A DNA stretch of 64,000 nucleotides from Anaerosacchariphilus polymeriproducens (GTDB lineage: Bacteria; Bacillota; Clostridia; Lachnospirales; Lachnospiraceae). A model generated the notes under the pieces. The model saw nothing but the letters and a program-made list of their open reading frames with translations, made no database searches and had not been told where the DNA came from. Every line of letters starts with the position of its first letter. Within the stretch, counting starts at the first letter, position 1. Location: NCBI RefSeq assembly GCF_003363435.1, contig NZ_QRCT01000034.1:1-64000 (forward strand), written 5' to 3'. The translations under genes and the position numbers were made by a program. Below, in pieces: positions 52,785 to 62,069 of this stretch.

Positions 52785-54775
52785 CACTTTATTGGTCTTG
52801 CAATCATTACAATATTTCGTTTGTTATATGTATAAGTCCGCAATGGCTTTTCTACGCAAAGCTTATTACCATAATACATAGCGACATGATATATCCCTTT
52901 ATATCTACCATTGTTTTTGTTTCCGTAGAAAATAAGATCTCCCGGAAGAAGATGAGTATTATTGATCCATTTATAAGAGAGAACTTTACCGTGGTTTTCT
53001 AGATATTTTGCTTGTTTTGCAGCATTTGGTGCCCATTCAAATGACTCACCAAGTAAGACTGTATTTTTATTATAGGCTCTGAATACAAGTGAACTACAGT
53101 CATAATATCCCTGTTTCATACGGTAAGTTTGACTATATATAGATGAATCAATTATTGATTTTGCTTTTTTTGTTGCATTTAATGCTGTTTTGGATACAAC
53201 ACTGACAAAATATTTAAGTTCTTTTCCGTCTACGGTTATAATAATATTGGCATTTCCATAATTTTTTGCTTTAACGACTCCTGATTTACTTACTGTAGCT
53301 ACTGATTTGTTATCAGAGGAAAATTTGACTTTACTTAATTTATTCTTTCCATTTAATTTTATTGTAAAAGTCTTTCCCTTAGTAAGCGCTTTATAATTCG
53401 TTTTTAAGTAAGGATTGCTGACCGTTAAAAGAAAATCCAGTTTTTTTTCATCAACAATTGCTGTAATCGTAGTAGTTCCTGCTTTATAAGTGGTAATCAT
53501 ACCATCTGACGAAATCGTGGCAACGTCAGGAGAACTGGAACTTAATTTTATATCACTAAAATTGTTAGTGCCCGTCAATTTCAATTTATAACTGCTGTGA
53601 AGGGCAAGGGTATACTTATAGGAACTTAATGAAGGAGAAGAAACTTTTATTACTCCTGTAAATTGGGTGCTTGTATTATTTGCATAAGTTACAACCGCTG
53701 TAATATTTGCTGTACCTGTTTTCTTAGCAGTTGCAATACCTGATGTAGAATCAATTGTAACAACATCTGAATTAGAAGATGTCCATTTTATATCCTCAAT
53801 AGCGGTTCCTAATTTTTCACCATTAATTAAGGTGAATTGTTTTGATGAACCAACAGCACAGCTGCTTTGTTGAGGGGATATACCGGAAGCTAATATTTTT
53901 AAAGTACAACTTGAAGTACATGTTACTTTTTTTCCATTACGAATCGGATAGGTAGTTGCTGTAATAGTAGCTGTTCCTGCATTTAATGCTGTAACAGAAC
54001 AAGAATTATTTTTCTGATCAAGTATTACAACATGACCTTCAGAAGATTGTGATATTTTGTAATCTACATCCAAAGATGTACCTGGCATATTTAAAGTGAA
54101 TGTATCACCTGCTAATAAAGTTTTAGAAGTTTTATTTAATTTAAAAATATTTTTCTCAACGTTTACTTTGCATGTTTTTTTAATACCACAAAATTTAGCG
54201 GTTATGGTAGCTGTACCCGGTTTATTTCCAGTTATAATGCCCTTAGAAGAAATTGAGGCTATTTTTTTATTCGAAGTTGACCAGATTATTTTGGATGAGG
54301 TTTTTGCTGGTTTTGTTTTTGCATTGAATTGATAATTATAACCGTCAATAACATTAATACTATTTGAATTAATACTTAATGTTGGTTTTTTTATTTTAAC
54401 TTTACAGGTTTTTTTTAAACCATTAGCAGATGCTGTAATAGTCACAGTACCGGTTTTTTTACCTGTTATTTTACCATTAGTTGAAACGACAGCGATTTTT
54501 TTGTTTGAAGATTTCCATTTTATTTTTGAAGTTGGTTTGGTTGTTGCTTTTAGAGTAATAGGATTTTTTAAATAAACGGTCAAAGCTTTTCTATTTAATG
54601 TAAGAGCAGGTTTAATAAAAGTATTTTTGTTTGAACGAGAATCTTGACTTTGAATAACGATTGAAGATTCTTTCATAGAGTCCTTAACAGATGAGTTAGA
54701 TGCGAATACATAACTTGCGGGTTCCAAACCTATGATCAGACCTAGTATAATAGCAATTAGTTTTTTGTGTTTCAT
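52784..54775 (-). CDS. Secreted wall hydrolase: six Big_2 domains plus NlpC/P60
   Basis: 663 aa. Signal peptide 1-~25 (basic start, hydrophobic, VFASN). Then six ~75-85-residue Big_2 Ig-like domains between ~52 and ~535, recognised by repeated S-x-V-A-T-I-x-x-x-G-x-I-T-A-x-x-x-G-T-x-x-I-T-A type strings. The C-terminal ~120 residues are NlpC/P60 with catalytic Cys560 (YYDCSSLV) and His630 (GIYHVAMYYG). It should cut wall stem peptides. AGGAGG is 7 bases before the ATG. No sortase motif. The Big_2 domains may act as a spacer through the wall. Confidence 0.88.
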   Translation of the reverse strand: MKHKKLIAIILGLIIGLEPASYVFASNSSVKDSMKESSIVIQSQDSRSNKNTFIKPALTLNRKALTVYLKNPITLKATTKPTSKIKWKSSNKKIAVVSTNGKITGKKTGTVTITASANGLKKTCKVKIKKPTLSINSNSINVIDGYNYQFNAKTKPAKTSSKIIWSTSNKKIASISSKGIITGNKPGTATITAKFCGIKKTCKVNVEKNIFKLNKTSKTLLAGDTFTLNMPGTSLDVDYKISQSSEGHVVILDQKNNSCSVTALNAGTATITATTYPIRNGKKVTCTSSCTLKILASGISPQQSSCAVGSSKQFTLINGEKLGTAIEDIKWTSSNSDVVTIDSTSGIATAKKTGTANITAVVTYANNTSTQFTGVIKVSSPSLSSYKYTLALHSSYKLKLTGTNNFSDIKLSSSSPDVATISSDGMITTYKAGTTTITAIVDEKKLDFLLTVSNPYLKTNYKALTKGKTFTIKLNGKNKLSKVKFSSDNKSVATVSKSGVVKAKNYGNANIIITVDGKELKYFVSVVSKTALNATKKAKSIIDSSIYSQTYRMKQGYYDCSSLVFRAYNKNTVLLGESFEWAPNAAKQAKYLENHGKVLSYKWINNTHLLPGDLIFYGNKNNGRYKGIYHVAMYYGNKLCVEKPLRTYTYNKRNIVMIARPIK

Positions 54776-54886
54776 AAATCAGCCTCCTAATATTTTTAAT
54801 CTTTTAATTAATTATAGAGCATTGTTAAAAGTTTGCAATAAAATGGAAGCAAAAAGGATAAAAAAGATAAAAATAAGGAAAAACAC

Positions 54887-54915
54887 TTGATATATAAGTA
54901 AAAGTATGATAAAGT
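54887..54915 (+). promoter_or_regulatory. Promoter for rplS
   Basis: TTGATA (54887-54892), 17-base spacer, TAAAGT (54910-54915), preceded by TGA as an extended -10. Confidence 0.6.
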
Positions 54916-54921
54916 GAATCG

Positions 54922-54990
54922 TTGTGAGATGAAGAGATGGTCCTCTGTTACGAAATGTATTAAGAACATCCAAATTAGAAGGAGGTCACA
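54922..54990 (+). promoter_or_regulatory. Possible L19 leader (autoregulatory) before rplS
   Basis: The leader can fold AGAG with CTCT around ATGGTC, and GATG-GTC (54939-54945) with GAACATC (54963-54969). L19 leaders of this kind are known in low-GC Gram-positives. The consensus could not be aligned here. Confidence 0.35.
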
Positions 54991-54993
54991 CAA

Positions 54994-55341
54994 ATGAATC
55001 AAATTATTAAAAATATTGAAGCAGCCCAATTAAAAGAAAGTGCTCCAGAGTTCAATGTAGGCGATACAGTTAGAGTACATGCTAAGATTAAAGAAGGAAA
55101 CCGTGAAAGAATTCAGGTTTTTGAAGGAACAGTCCTTAAAAGACAGGGCGGAAGTTCAAGAGAAACTTTTACAGTAAGAAAGAGCTCAAATGGAATTGGT
55201 GTAGAAAAAACATGGCCATTACATTCTCCGATTGTTGAGAAAGTAGAGGTAGTAAGAAAAGGTAAAGTAAGAAGAGCTAAATTAAACTACTTAAGAGATC
55301 GCGTTGGTAAGAAAGCAAAAGTAAAAGAATTAGTAAGATAA
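54994..55341 (+). CDS. rplS: Ribosomal protein bL19
   Basis: 115 aa. [20 protein letters not shown] and [20 protein letters not shown] are family signatures; [20 protein letters not shown] closes the protein. AGGAGGTC lies upstream. It sits at the interface of the two ribosome subunits. Confidence 0.96.
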   Translation: MNQIIKNIEAAQLKESAPEFNVGDTVRVHAKIKEGNRERIQVFEGTVLKRQGGSSRETFTVRKSSNGIGVEKTWPLHSPIVEKVEVVRKGKVRRAKLNYLRDRVGKKAKVKELVR

Positions 55342-55355
55342 TTTAGTGACGTAAT

Positions 55356-55391
55356 AGGGACAAGTACAAATTGTATATTGTCCCTTTTTTT
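55356..55391 (+). terminator. Terminator after rplS
   Basis: AGGGACAA (55356-55363) pairs with TTGTCCCT (55378-55385), then TTTTTT. Confidence 0.88.
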
Positions 55392-55438
55392 ACTTTACAG
55401 GATACTGGAGATAAATACAGGTAGAGCAGGGTAAGGAT

Positions 55439-56008
55439 ATGAGTGAATTAAAATTTTATACAAAGAGAAAAGATGAAAATGTCAGCCAATTAAGATCTAT
55501 TATAATTTGGATATTTCAGATTGTATTTGTTATCTTGGCCGCCTGGGCATTGGTCTATTTTATGGGTGGCAAAACGAGTGTCATAGGACAATCTATGAAT
55601 CCGACATTAAAAAATGGAGATAGTATCTTAATCAATAAATTTACATATTTGATATCAGCTCCGAAAAGGAATGATATTATTGTATTTAAACCAAATGGGA
55701 ATGAAAATTCTCATTATTATGTAAAACGTGTAATTGGTCTTCCGGGTGAGACGGTCCAAATTAAAAGTGGAACCGTTTATATTGATGGAGAAAAATTAAA
55801 TGATAAGATTACTTCTTCTATTATTAATGAGGGAATTGCAGAAGAAGAGATAAAAATTAAAAAAGATGAATATTTTGTACTTGGTGACAATCGTAACAGC
55901 AGCGAAGATAGTCGATATGCAAATATAGGTAACATCAACAAATCAGATATAGAAGGAAAAGCCTGGTTTATAAAATCACCAAGAGAAAATATGGGATTAT
56001 TAAAATAA
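55439..56008 (+). CDS. lepB: Signal peptidase I, copy 1
   Basis: 189 aa. One N-terminal membrane segment (~20-42), then catalytic S52 (GQSMNPTL) and K96 (YYVKRVIGLPGE), with the substrate-binding GDNRNSSEDSR. It removes signal peptides at the outer membrane face. It follows the rplS terminator and precedes rbgA by 33 bp. It is the most diverged of the three copies (a SPRENMG tail instead of WPL). Confidence 0.93.
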   Translation: MSELKFYTKRKDENVSQLRSIIIWIFQIVFVILAAWALVYFMGGKTSVIGQSMNPTLKNGDSILINKFTYLISAPKRNDIIVFKPNGNENSHYYVKRVIGLPGETVQIKSGTVYIDGEKLNDKITSSIINEGIAEEEIKIKKDEYFVLGDNRNSSEDSRYANIGNINKSDIEGKAWFIKSPRENMGLLK

Positions 56009-56041
56009 TAAATACAAAGATAGAAAGCAAAGAGGTGAAAT

Positions 56042-56890
56042 ATGCATTTTCAATGGTATCCGGGACATATGACAAAAGCAAAAAGGATGATGCAGGAGAA
56101 TATTAAGTTGATTGATCTAGTCATTGAACTTGTAGATGCAAGAGTTCCTTTGAGTAGTCGAAATCCTGATATAGATGAACTTGGAAAAAACAAAGCCAGA
56201 ATTATACTGCTTAATAAGTCGGATTTGGCAAATGAAAAGCAAAATGATATATGGGCGGACTATTTTAAGAAAAAAGGATTTTATGCTGTTAAAATCAATT
56301 CTAGAAGCGGAGCAGGAATAAAAGCGATTAATCATGTTGTACAAGAGGCGTGTAAAGAGAAGATTGAAAGAGATAGAAAAAGAGGGATTATAAACAGGCC
56401 GATCAGAGCTATGGTGGTGGGGATTCCGAATGTGGGTAAATCAACATTTATTAATTCATTTGCAGGAAAAGCTTGTACAAAAACCGGAAATAAGCCTGGT
56501 GTAACGAAAGGAAAACAGTGGATTCGTTTGAATAAGAATGTTGAGTTGCTTGATACGCCGGGAATTCTGTGGCCCAAATTTGAAGATCAGATGGTTGGTT
56601 TGAGATTAGCATTGATTGGGTCAATCAAAGATGAATTGCTTAACATTGAAGAGCTTGCATTATCCTTTATTGAATTTGTGATTGAAAATTATTCTGGAAC
56701 ATTAAATAAAAGGTATGATATCAATGAGGAGCAAGAAAGTGTTAAAGTATTAATGGAGATAGCAGATAAACGTTTGTGCAGGAAAAGAGAAAATGAATTG
56801 GATTTAGAAAAGGCATCCGGAATTATAATTGACGATTTTCGGAATGGAAAATTAGGGAAAATAACATTAGAATTTCCTGAAAATGAATAA
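56042..56890 (+). CDS. rbgA: Ribosome biogenesis GTPase RbgA (YlqF)
   Basis: 282 aa, circularly permuted GTPase: NKSDL (G4) comes before G1 GIPNVGKSTFI and G3 DTPGILWP. N-terminal QWYPGHMTKAKRMM is the family hallmark. It completes the 50S subunit, with dependence on L6. It overlaps nothing, and lepB copy 2 starts 16 bp later. Confidence 0.94.
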   Translation: MHFQWYPGHMTKAKRMMQENIKLIDLVIELVDARVPLSSRNPDIDELGKNKARIILLNKSDLANEKQNDIWADYFKKKGFYAVKINSRSGAGIKAINHVVQEACKEKIERDRKRGIINRPIRAMVVGIPNVGKSTFINSFAGKACTKTGNKPGVTKGKQWIRLNKNVELLDTPGILWPKFEDQMVGLRLALIGSIKDELLNIEELALSFIEFVIENYSGTLNKRYDINEEQESVKVLMEIADKRLCRKRENELDLEKASGIIIDDFRNGKLGKITLEFPENE

Positions 56891-56906
56891 TTTAAGAGGT
56901 ATAGAA

Positions 56907-57458
56907 ATGCAAAAGAAAGAAAATAAGGGGATAGCAAGAGATGTGATTGAAACTATAATATATATGATTATAGGAGTGATTGTAAGTCTGTTGATTATTA
57001 ATTATATTGGTCAGCTGACGAGAGTGGATGGTTCTTCAATGGAAAATACACTTCATCATGGTGAAACTATAATTTTGGATAAAATATCATATCGATTTCA
57101 TGAGCCAAATAGATTTGATGTTATAGTCTTTCCGGTAAAGAAAGATAATAATAAAAATTATATTAAAAGAATTATAGGTATGCCTGGAGAAAAAGTACAG
57201 ATCATTGAAGGTAAAATTTATATTAATGATGAGTTATTAGAAGAAAACTATGGAAAAGAAAAGATAGAAACAGCTGGAGAAGCTGCAATACCAATAGTTT
57301 TAGAGAAAGATGAATACTTTGTATTAGGAGATAACAGAAATCATAGTTCCGACAGCAGAACCGTTGAAGTAGGAAATATTAAACGAAGTCAAATATTGGG
57401 AAGAGCTTGGTTAAGAGTTTGGCCATTAGCCAAAACCGGAATGATAAAGCATCAATAA
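56907..57458 (+). CDS. Signal peptidase I, copy 2
   Basis: 183 aa. Membrane segment ~12-35, catalytic S44 (DGSSMENTL) and K87 (YIKRIIGMPGE), box GDNRNHSSDSR. Start at 56907, 8 bases after AGAGG, chosen over the ATG at 56883 that overlaps the rbgA stop. It is closely related to copy 3 over the full length, same length, which points to tandem duplication. Confidence 0.92.
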   Translation: MQKKENKGIARDVIETIIYMIIGVIVSLLIINYIGQLTRVDGSSMENTLHHGETIILDKISYRFHEPNRFDVIVFPVKKDNNKNYIKRIIGMPGEKVQIIEGKIYINDELLEENYGKEKIETAGEAAIPIVLEKDEYFVLGDNRNHSSDSRTVEVGNIKRSQILGRAWLRVWPLAKTGMIKHQ

Positions 57459-57524
57459 TTGGTGATAACTTTTTCTTGTATTTACATAAAATGAGGTATA
57501 AGATATTAAAAAAGGAGGCGTAGA

Positions 57525-58076
57525 ATGAAGGAAGAGAACAAGAAAGGATTACTTAGGGAAATAATTGAATTAATTGTTTATATTGCAGTAGTTCTAGGAA
57601 TAACTTTTTTAATTGTTACTTTCGTTGGTCAAAGAACACAGGTAAGTGGTCCTTCTATGATGAATACATTAAATGATGGAGATAATTTAATAGTAGATAA
57701 GATTTCCTACCGATTTAGTAGTCCAAAGAGATTTGATATTATTGTATTTCCATATAAATATCAGAAAAAAACATATTATATTAAGAGAATCATAGGTCTT
57801 CCGGGAGAAACAGTACAGATTGTCAATGGATCCATATATATTAATGGAGAAGTATTAAAAGAAATATACGGAAAAGAAGTGATGACAAGTGCCGGTCAGG
57901 CAGCTAATCCAATAAAATTGTCCAATGATGAGTATTTTGTTTTAGGAGATAATCGTAATAATAGTTCAGACAGCAGGGCAGAGGATGTTGGTATGATTAA
58001 ACGGAGCGATATTGTTGGAAGGGCATGGATGCGTATCTGGCCTCTCAGTGATATCGGAATTTTAAAACACCAATAA
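57525..58076 (+). CDS. Signal peptidase I, copy 3
   Basis: 183 aa. Catalytic S44 (SGPSMMNTL) and K87 (YIKRIIGLPGE), box GDNRNNSSDSR, same C-terminal GILKHQ-type ending as copy 2 (GMIKHQ). AAAGGAGG lies 7 bases upstream. A weak promoter (TTGTAT...TATAAG near 57477) may give it its own transcript. Confidence 0.92.
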   Translation: MKEENKKGLLREIIELIVYIAVVLGITFLIVTFVGQRTQVSGPSMMNTLNDGDNLIVDKISYRFSSPKRFDIIVFPYKYQKKTYYIKRIIGLPGETVQIVNGSIYINGEVLKEIYGKEVMTSAGQAANPIKLSNDEYFVLGDNRNNSSDSRAEDVGMIKRSDIVGRAWMRIWPLSDIGILKHQ

Positions 58077-58094
58077 AGAGGAATGGGATAAGAC

Positions 58095-58871
58095 GTGGAA
58101 TTAAAAATCAAAGATATAAAAAGTGAATTTCAGGCAGCAGAGGAAGCAATGCTGCCTCTATTATTAAGTAAATATAAGGATGACACAAGACAAGGGGTTC
58201 AAAATATTATTAAAAAGTATGAAAATCATCTTGAGAAAATTTATTTAGAAAAGAAAAGAATTGAAAAGATGAAAGAATATGAATATAAATATCAAAATTT
58301 TCAATACATATGTGGAATTGATGAAGTGGGAAGAGGACCTTTAGCAGGACCGGTCGTAGCGGGGGCAGTTATTTTGCCATCCGACTGTGAAATCTTGTAT
58401 TTAAATGACTCAAAAAAATTAAGTGAAAAGAAACGGGAAGAATTGTATGATATTATTATGAAAGATGCGGTTTCCGTTGGTATTGGATATGTAAGCCCTC
58501 AAAGAATTGATGAAATTAATATTTTACAAGCTACTTATGAAGCTATGAGAGAAGCTATTCAGAAATTAGAAAAAAGACCCGATATATTATTAAATGATGC
58601 AGTTACGATTCCAAAAGTAAATATCAAACAGGTGCCAATTATTAAAGGAGATGCAAAAAGCGTATCCATAGCTGCTGCCAGTATTGTAGCCAAAGTTACA
58701 AGAGACCGATTAATGGAAGAATATCATAAAATTTTACCAGAATACGGATTTGATAGTAATAAAGGTTATGGATCAAGTCAACATATTGAAGCACTAAAGA
58801 AGTTTGGGCCATCTCCAATACATAGAGAGACCTTTATTAAAAATTTTGTAACTCAGGTCTCAAATGGATGA
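58095..58871 (+). CDS. rnhB: Ribonuclease HII
   Basis: 258 aa, GTG start. Catalytic acidic set begins with D76/E77 in YICGIDEVGRGPLAGPVVAG; DSKKLSEKKREELY and KGYGSSQHIEAL are family motifs. The N-terminal ~70-residue helical extension is usual in Firmicutes. It removes RNA from RNA/DNA hybrids. It overlaps no gene, and the next start lies 13 bp past its stop. Confidence 0.95.
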   Translation: MELKIKDIKSEFQAAEEAMLPLLLSKYKDDTRQGVQNIIKKYENHLEKIYLEKKRIEKMKEYEYKYQNFQYICGIDEVGRGPLAGPVVAGAVILPSDCEILYLNDSKKLSEKKREELYDIIMKDAVSVGIGYVSPQRIDEINILQATYEAMREAIQKLEKRPDILLNDAVTIPKVNIKQVPIIKGDAKSVSIAAASIVAKVTRDRLMEEYHKILPEYGFDSNKGYGSSQHIEALKKFGPSPIHRETFIKNFVTQVSNG

Positions 58872-58884
58872 AACGGGTGATTTC

Positions 58885-60438
58885 ATGATTATTTCAACCT
58901 CCAATGGAATAGTTCTAAGTAATACGAATTTAGAACAAAACACAACCACTTCTGATATTACTTCATTGCTTTTAAAGCAAGTAAGTAGTGTCAATTTTGA
59001 TGTGTCTAAATTATTGGTCGGTGATGTATTCCAAGGTTTGATTACAGATGTTAGAAAAAATGAGGTGACGATTCAGATCAATGGACAGAATCTGAATGCC
59101 CATTTAGAAGAATCTATTAATTTGAATATAGGACAAAACATTTCATTTAAAGTGCAGAATAATGATGGTAAACAAATATCCATTAAACCGATGCCATCTA
59201 TAAATAATGGAAATGAAGTATTTGCTAAAGTATTGTCTCAGGCTGGCGTACCCATTACGGAACGAAATATTGAAATGGTTAAAACAATGATGAGTGAACA
59301 AATGGCGGTTGATAAAAAAAGTATAATGGAAATGGTAAAACAGATAAGTAAATATCCTGATCAAGAACCCGCTACAATCATACAAATGTCTAAGTTAACA
59401 ATACCTATAACACAAGAGAACATCTGCCAATTTGAAAATTATAAAAATTTCGAGCATAAAATTGATCAGACAATGAATCAAGTAGTTGATGAATTTATAC
59501 CAGTATTGAGTGAAGCCTGGAAGGATGGAAGCAGACAGCCTGATGAATTACTAAGAATGCAATTTGAAATAATAGAAGTCTTTCAAGAGCAGGAAGGAAA
59601 TAAAGGAGAAACACAATTATTAAAAGAGATCTTTACGGCTAAAGAGATAAAGAGTTTTACGGAACAATTAAGGGGATTGGGCTTTTTGCCGGAAGTTTTG
59701 GAAGAAGTGAAAAGCGGAAATATATCTTCGAACGATACATTGGATTTGATAAAACAAACATTAGGAAAGTTGGAAACTTACAATTTTCCGGAAGGTGCTT
59801 TAAAAAAACTATTTTCTGGTAAGGAATTCAAAGTTCTATTAAAAAATCATATTGAAAATAATTGGTTCATAAGACCTGAGGAATTGCTAAAGGAAAAGAA
59901 AATAGAAGATATGTATAAGCAGTTGTATCGGCAAATAGATAAAATGGAAGAGATTGTTGATAATTTAACCAAAGGAGAGCAATCACTTTCAAAAAATTTA
60001 ACTTCTATTAAGACGAATATGGATTTTATGAATCAAGTAAATCAATTCATGAATTATGTTCAAATACCTTTAAAAATGTTAAATCAAAAGGCACATAGTG
60101 ATTTATATGTCTTTACGAATAAAAAGAAGCTATCACAAAAAGAAGGGAAACTTAGTGCACTTCTACACTTGGATATGGAAGCAATGGGGCCGCTTGATAT
60201 TTATATTCAATTAGAAAATAATAAGGTGGATACCCAGTTCTTTGTAGAAGATACCATTTCTTTTGATTTAATTATAAAGAATACTTATTTGCTTACAAGT
60301 AGGCTGGAAGCCAAGGGATATGAATGTACGGTTGAGATGAAAGAAAGGAAGAAAACGGTTGATTTTGTGGAAGATTTTCTAAAGCATGAACAACAGGGAA
60401 ACAAAATACAAAGATATTCATTTGATGTAAGGGCGTGA
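58885..60438 (+). CDS. FliK/hook-length-control-like protein (YlqG type)
   Basis: 517 aa. The last ~90 residues (LSALLHLDMEAMGPLDIYIQ, then SRLEAKGYECTV) resemble the FliK C-terminal domain. The middle is helical and weakly conserved. Its place between rnhB and the FlhB-C-like gene equals that of Bacillus ylqG before ylqH. A role in flagellar export switching is inferred only. Start at 58885 preferred over 58864, which lies inside rnhB, because GGGTGAT is before it. Confidence 0.6.
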   Translation: MIISTSNGIVLSNTNLEQNTTTSDITSLLLKQVSSVNFDVSKLLVGDVFQGLITDVRKNEVTIQINGQNLNAHLEESINLNIGQNISFKVQNNDGKQISIKPMPSINNGNEVFAKVLSQAGVPITERNIEMVKTMMSEQMAVDKKSIMEMVKQISKYPDQEPATIIQMSKLTIPITQENICQFENYKNFEHKIDQTMNQVVDEFIPVLSEAWKDGSRQPDELLRMQFEIIEVFQEQEGNKGETQLLKEIFTAKEIKSFTEQLRGLGFLPEVLEEVKSGNISSNDTLDLIKQTLGKLETYNFPEGALKKLFSGKEFKVLLKNHIENNWFIRPEELLKEKKIEDMYKQLYRQIDKMEEIVDNLTKGEQSLSKNLTSIKTNMDFMNQVNQFMNYVQIPLKMLNQKAHSDLYVFTNKKKLSQKEGKLSALLHLDMEAMGPLDIYIQLENNKVDTQFFVEDTISFDLIIKNTYLLTSRLEAKGYECTVEMKERKKTVDFVEDFLKHEQQGNKIQRYSFDVRA

Positions 60439-60442
60439 AAAA

Positions 60443-60736
60443 ATGAAGAAAGAAAAAAATGAAAGACAAGAAAAGACAGCGGTCGCATTGTCATATTTAC
60501 CAGATGAAAAAGCTCCGAGAATTTTGGCAGCAGGAAAAGGATATGTGGCTGAAAAAATAATAGAAACGGCAAAAGAAGCGGATGTTCCGTTTTATAAAGA
60601 TGATAAATTGGCAAAGACACTTTCTAAATTAAATATCGGTGATATGATACCGCCTGAGCTTTATGGTGTTGTTGCTGAAATATTAGTTTTTGTAAATGAT
60701 ATTGAGACTCTTAGAGGTAAATTTGATGAAGAATAA
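60443..60736 (+). CDS. FlhB C-terminal-domain homologue (YlqH type)
   Basis: 97 aa. Matches the cytoplasmic domain of FlhB/EscU: AVALSYLPDEKAPRILAAGKG, then DKLAKTLSKLNIGDMIPPELY and VAEILVFV. The NPTH autocleavage motif of FlhB is absent. It has no membrane part. It begins 4 bp after the FliK-like gene and overlaps yraN by 11 bp. Confidence 0.85.
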   Translation: MKKEKNERQEKTAVALSYLPDEKAPRILAAGKGYVAEKIIETAKEADVPFYKDDKLAKTLSKLNIGDMIPPELYGVVAEILVFVNDIETLRGKFDEE

Positions 60737-61085
60737 ACGTAGGGTCGGTACGATATATGAAGAGCTTGCGGCAGATTATTTAAGTAAATCAGGATATGAA
60801 ATTATAGAAAAAAATTTTCGCTGTCGTTATGGAGAGATTGATTTGATTGCAAAGCAGGATGAGTATTTAGTATTTGTTGAGGTAAAATATCGTTCTACAT
60901 TAAAAAGTGGATATCCAGAAGAAGCAGTTAATTTTAAGAAGCAGAAAATAATCTGCAGAGTAGCAGATTATTATATGATGAAGAATAGAAGTGAACTAGA
61001 CAATATTACTGTGAGATTTGATGTAGTCACATTTTTGGGAAATGAGGTTGCGTTATATCAAAATGCATTTGAATATTGCAGGTAA
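60726..61085 (+). CDS. yraN: YraN family (UPF0102) nuclease-fold protein
   Basis: 119 aa. Restriction-like fold with GEIDLIAKQDEYLVFVEVKYR, holding the Glu, Asp and ExK residues of the active site. Start at 60726, after AGAGGT and inside the preceding gene; the frame from 60696 lacks an SD. It is found beside rnhB in many bacteria. Biological role unclear, perhaps in DNA uptake or repair. Confidence 0.88.
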   Translation: MKNKRRVGTIYEELAADYLSKSGYEIIEKNFRCRYGEIDLIAKQDEYLVFVEVKYRSTLKSGYPEEAVNFKKQKIICRVADYYMMKNRSELDNITVRFDVVTFLGNEVALYQNAFEYCR

Positions 61086-61133
61086 CGGTGAAATGCTATA
61101 TTATATTAATTAATAAAAGTTTGAGGTAAGATC

Positions 61134-61985
61134 ATGAATATAAATATAAAACGAAAAGAAGGGAAGAATCCTATATTATTACAGGAAAAAGGAGGTCTTC
61201 CATATTTTCAGTTTCAAAAAATAGTAAATACCAATAAAGTGAAACATATGTTTACAACACGCTTAGGAGGAGTGAGCCAAGGGGCATGCAGCACTCTTAA
61301 CTTGAGTTTTACCCGAGGTGATGATGCGGCAGCTGTAGAAGAGAATTTTAAAAGAGTTGCGAAAGTTATGGGGACGGAATATGAAGATTTTGTTTTTTCT
61401 GACCAGACGCATACTACGAATTTATATGTAGTTACGGACAAAGACAGAGGAAAAGGTCTTACAAAAAAGAGAGATTATTCCGATATCGATGGACTATTGA
61501 CGAATGTAAAGGGAATTGTATTATCTACTTTTTATGCAGACTGTGTTCCCTTATATTTTGTAGATCCCGTTAAGGAAGCAATTGCTTTAGTGCATTCAGG
61601 ATGGAGAGGAACCGTCGGCAAAATAGGTAAACTAGCGGTAGAGAAAATGTATGAAGAATATGGTTCCAATCCAAAAGATATCATAGGTGCCATTGGCCCG
61701 TCAATTTGTCAAGAGTGTTATGAAGTCGATAAAGATGTTATTATCCAATTTCAATCAAATTTCCCCAAAGAACAGTGGTCTGATTTTTTTTGTCAAAAAG
61801 AGAATGGAAAATATCAGTTAAATTTATGGAAGGCAAATGAATTTATCATGGAAGAAGCCGGTCTTAAAAAGGAGAATATTGAAGTAACAGACGTCTGTAC
61901 TTGCTGTAACCCGGAACTTTTATTTTCACATCGTGCCAGTCAAGGCAGAAGAGGAAATCTTGCGGCTTTTTTAGCTTTAAAATAA
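61134..61985 (+). CDS. Multicopper-fold purine nucleoside phosphorylase PgeF/YlmD family
   Basis: 283 aa. DUF152/laccase-like fold with zinc ligands in DQTHT, YADCVPLYFVD and HSGWRGTVGKI; GAIGPSICQECYEVD follows. Members act as purine nucleoside phosphorylase/adenosine deaminase; the older name is polyphenol oxidase. It follows yraN by 48 bp. A weak TTAGAATT/AATTCTAA hairpin follows the stop. Confidence 0.88.
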   Translation: MNINIKRKEGKNPILLQEKGGLPYFQFQKIVNTNKVKHMFTTRLGGVSQGACSTLNLSFTRGDDAAAVEENFKRVAKVMGTEYEDFVFSDQTHTTNLYVVTDKDRGKGLTKKRDYSDIDGLLTNVKGIVLSTFYADCVPLYFVDPVKEAIALVHSGWRGTVGKIGKLAVEKMYEEYGSNPKDIIGAIGPSICQECYEVDKDVIIQFQSNFPKEQWSDFFCQKENGKYQLNLWKANEFIMEEAGLKKENIEVTDVCTCCNPELLFSHRASQGRRGNLAAFLALK

Positions 61986-62069
61986 ATTAGAATTCAAAAT
62001 TAAAAAATTCTAAATTGCATTTTAGATAAAGATAGCTTATGATAAAGACGAATGAATAGGAGTAGTTCC

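Noticed and set aside
52709-53002. 97-aa plus-strand frame after selO
   Set aside because: It overlaps the NlpC/P60 catalytic region in antisense and lacks an SD; the hairpin at 52719 fits a terminator better.
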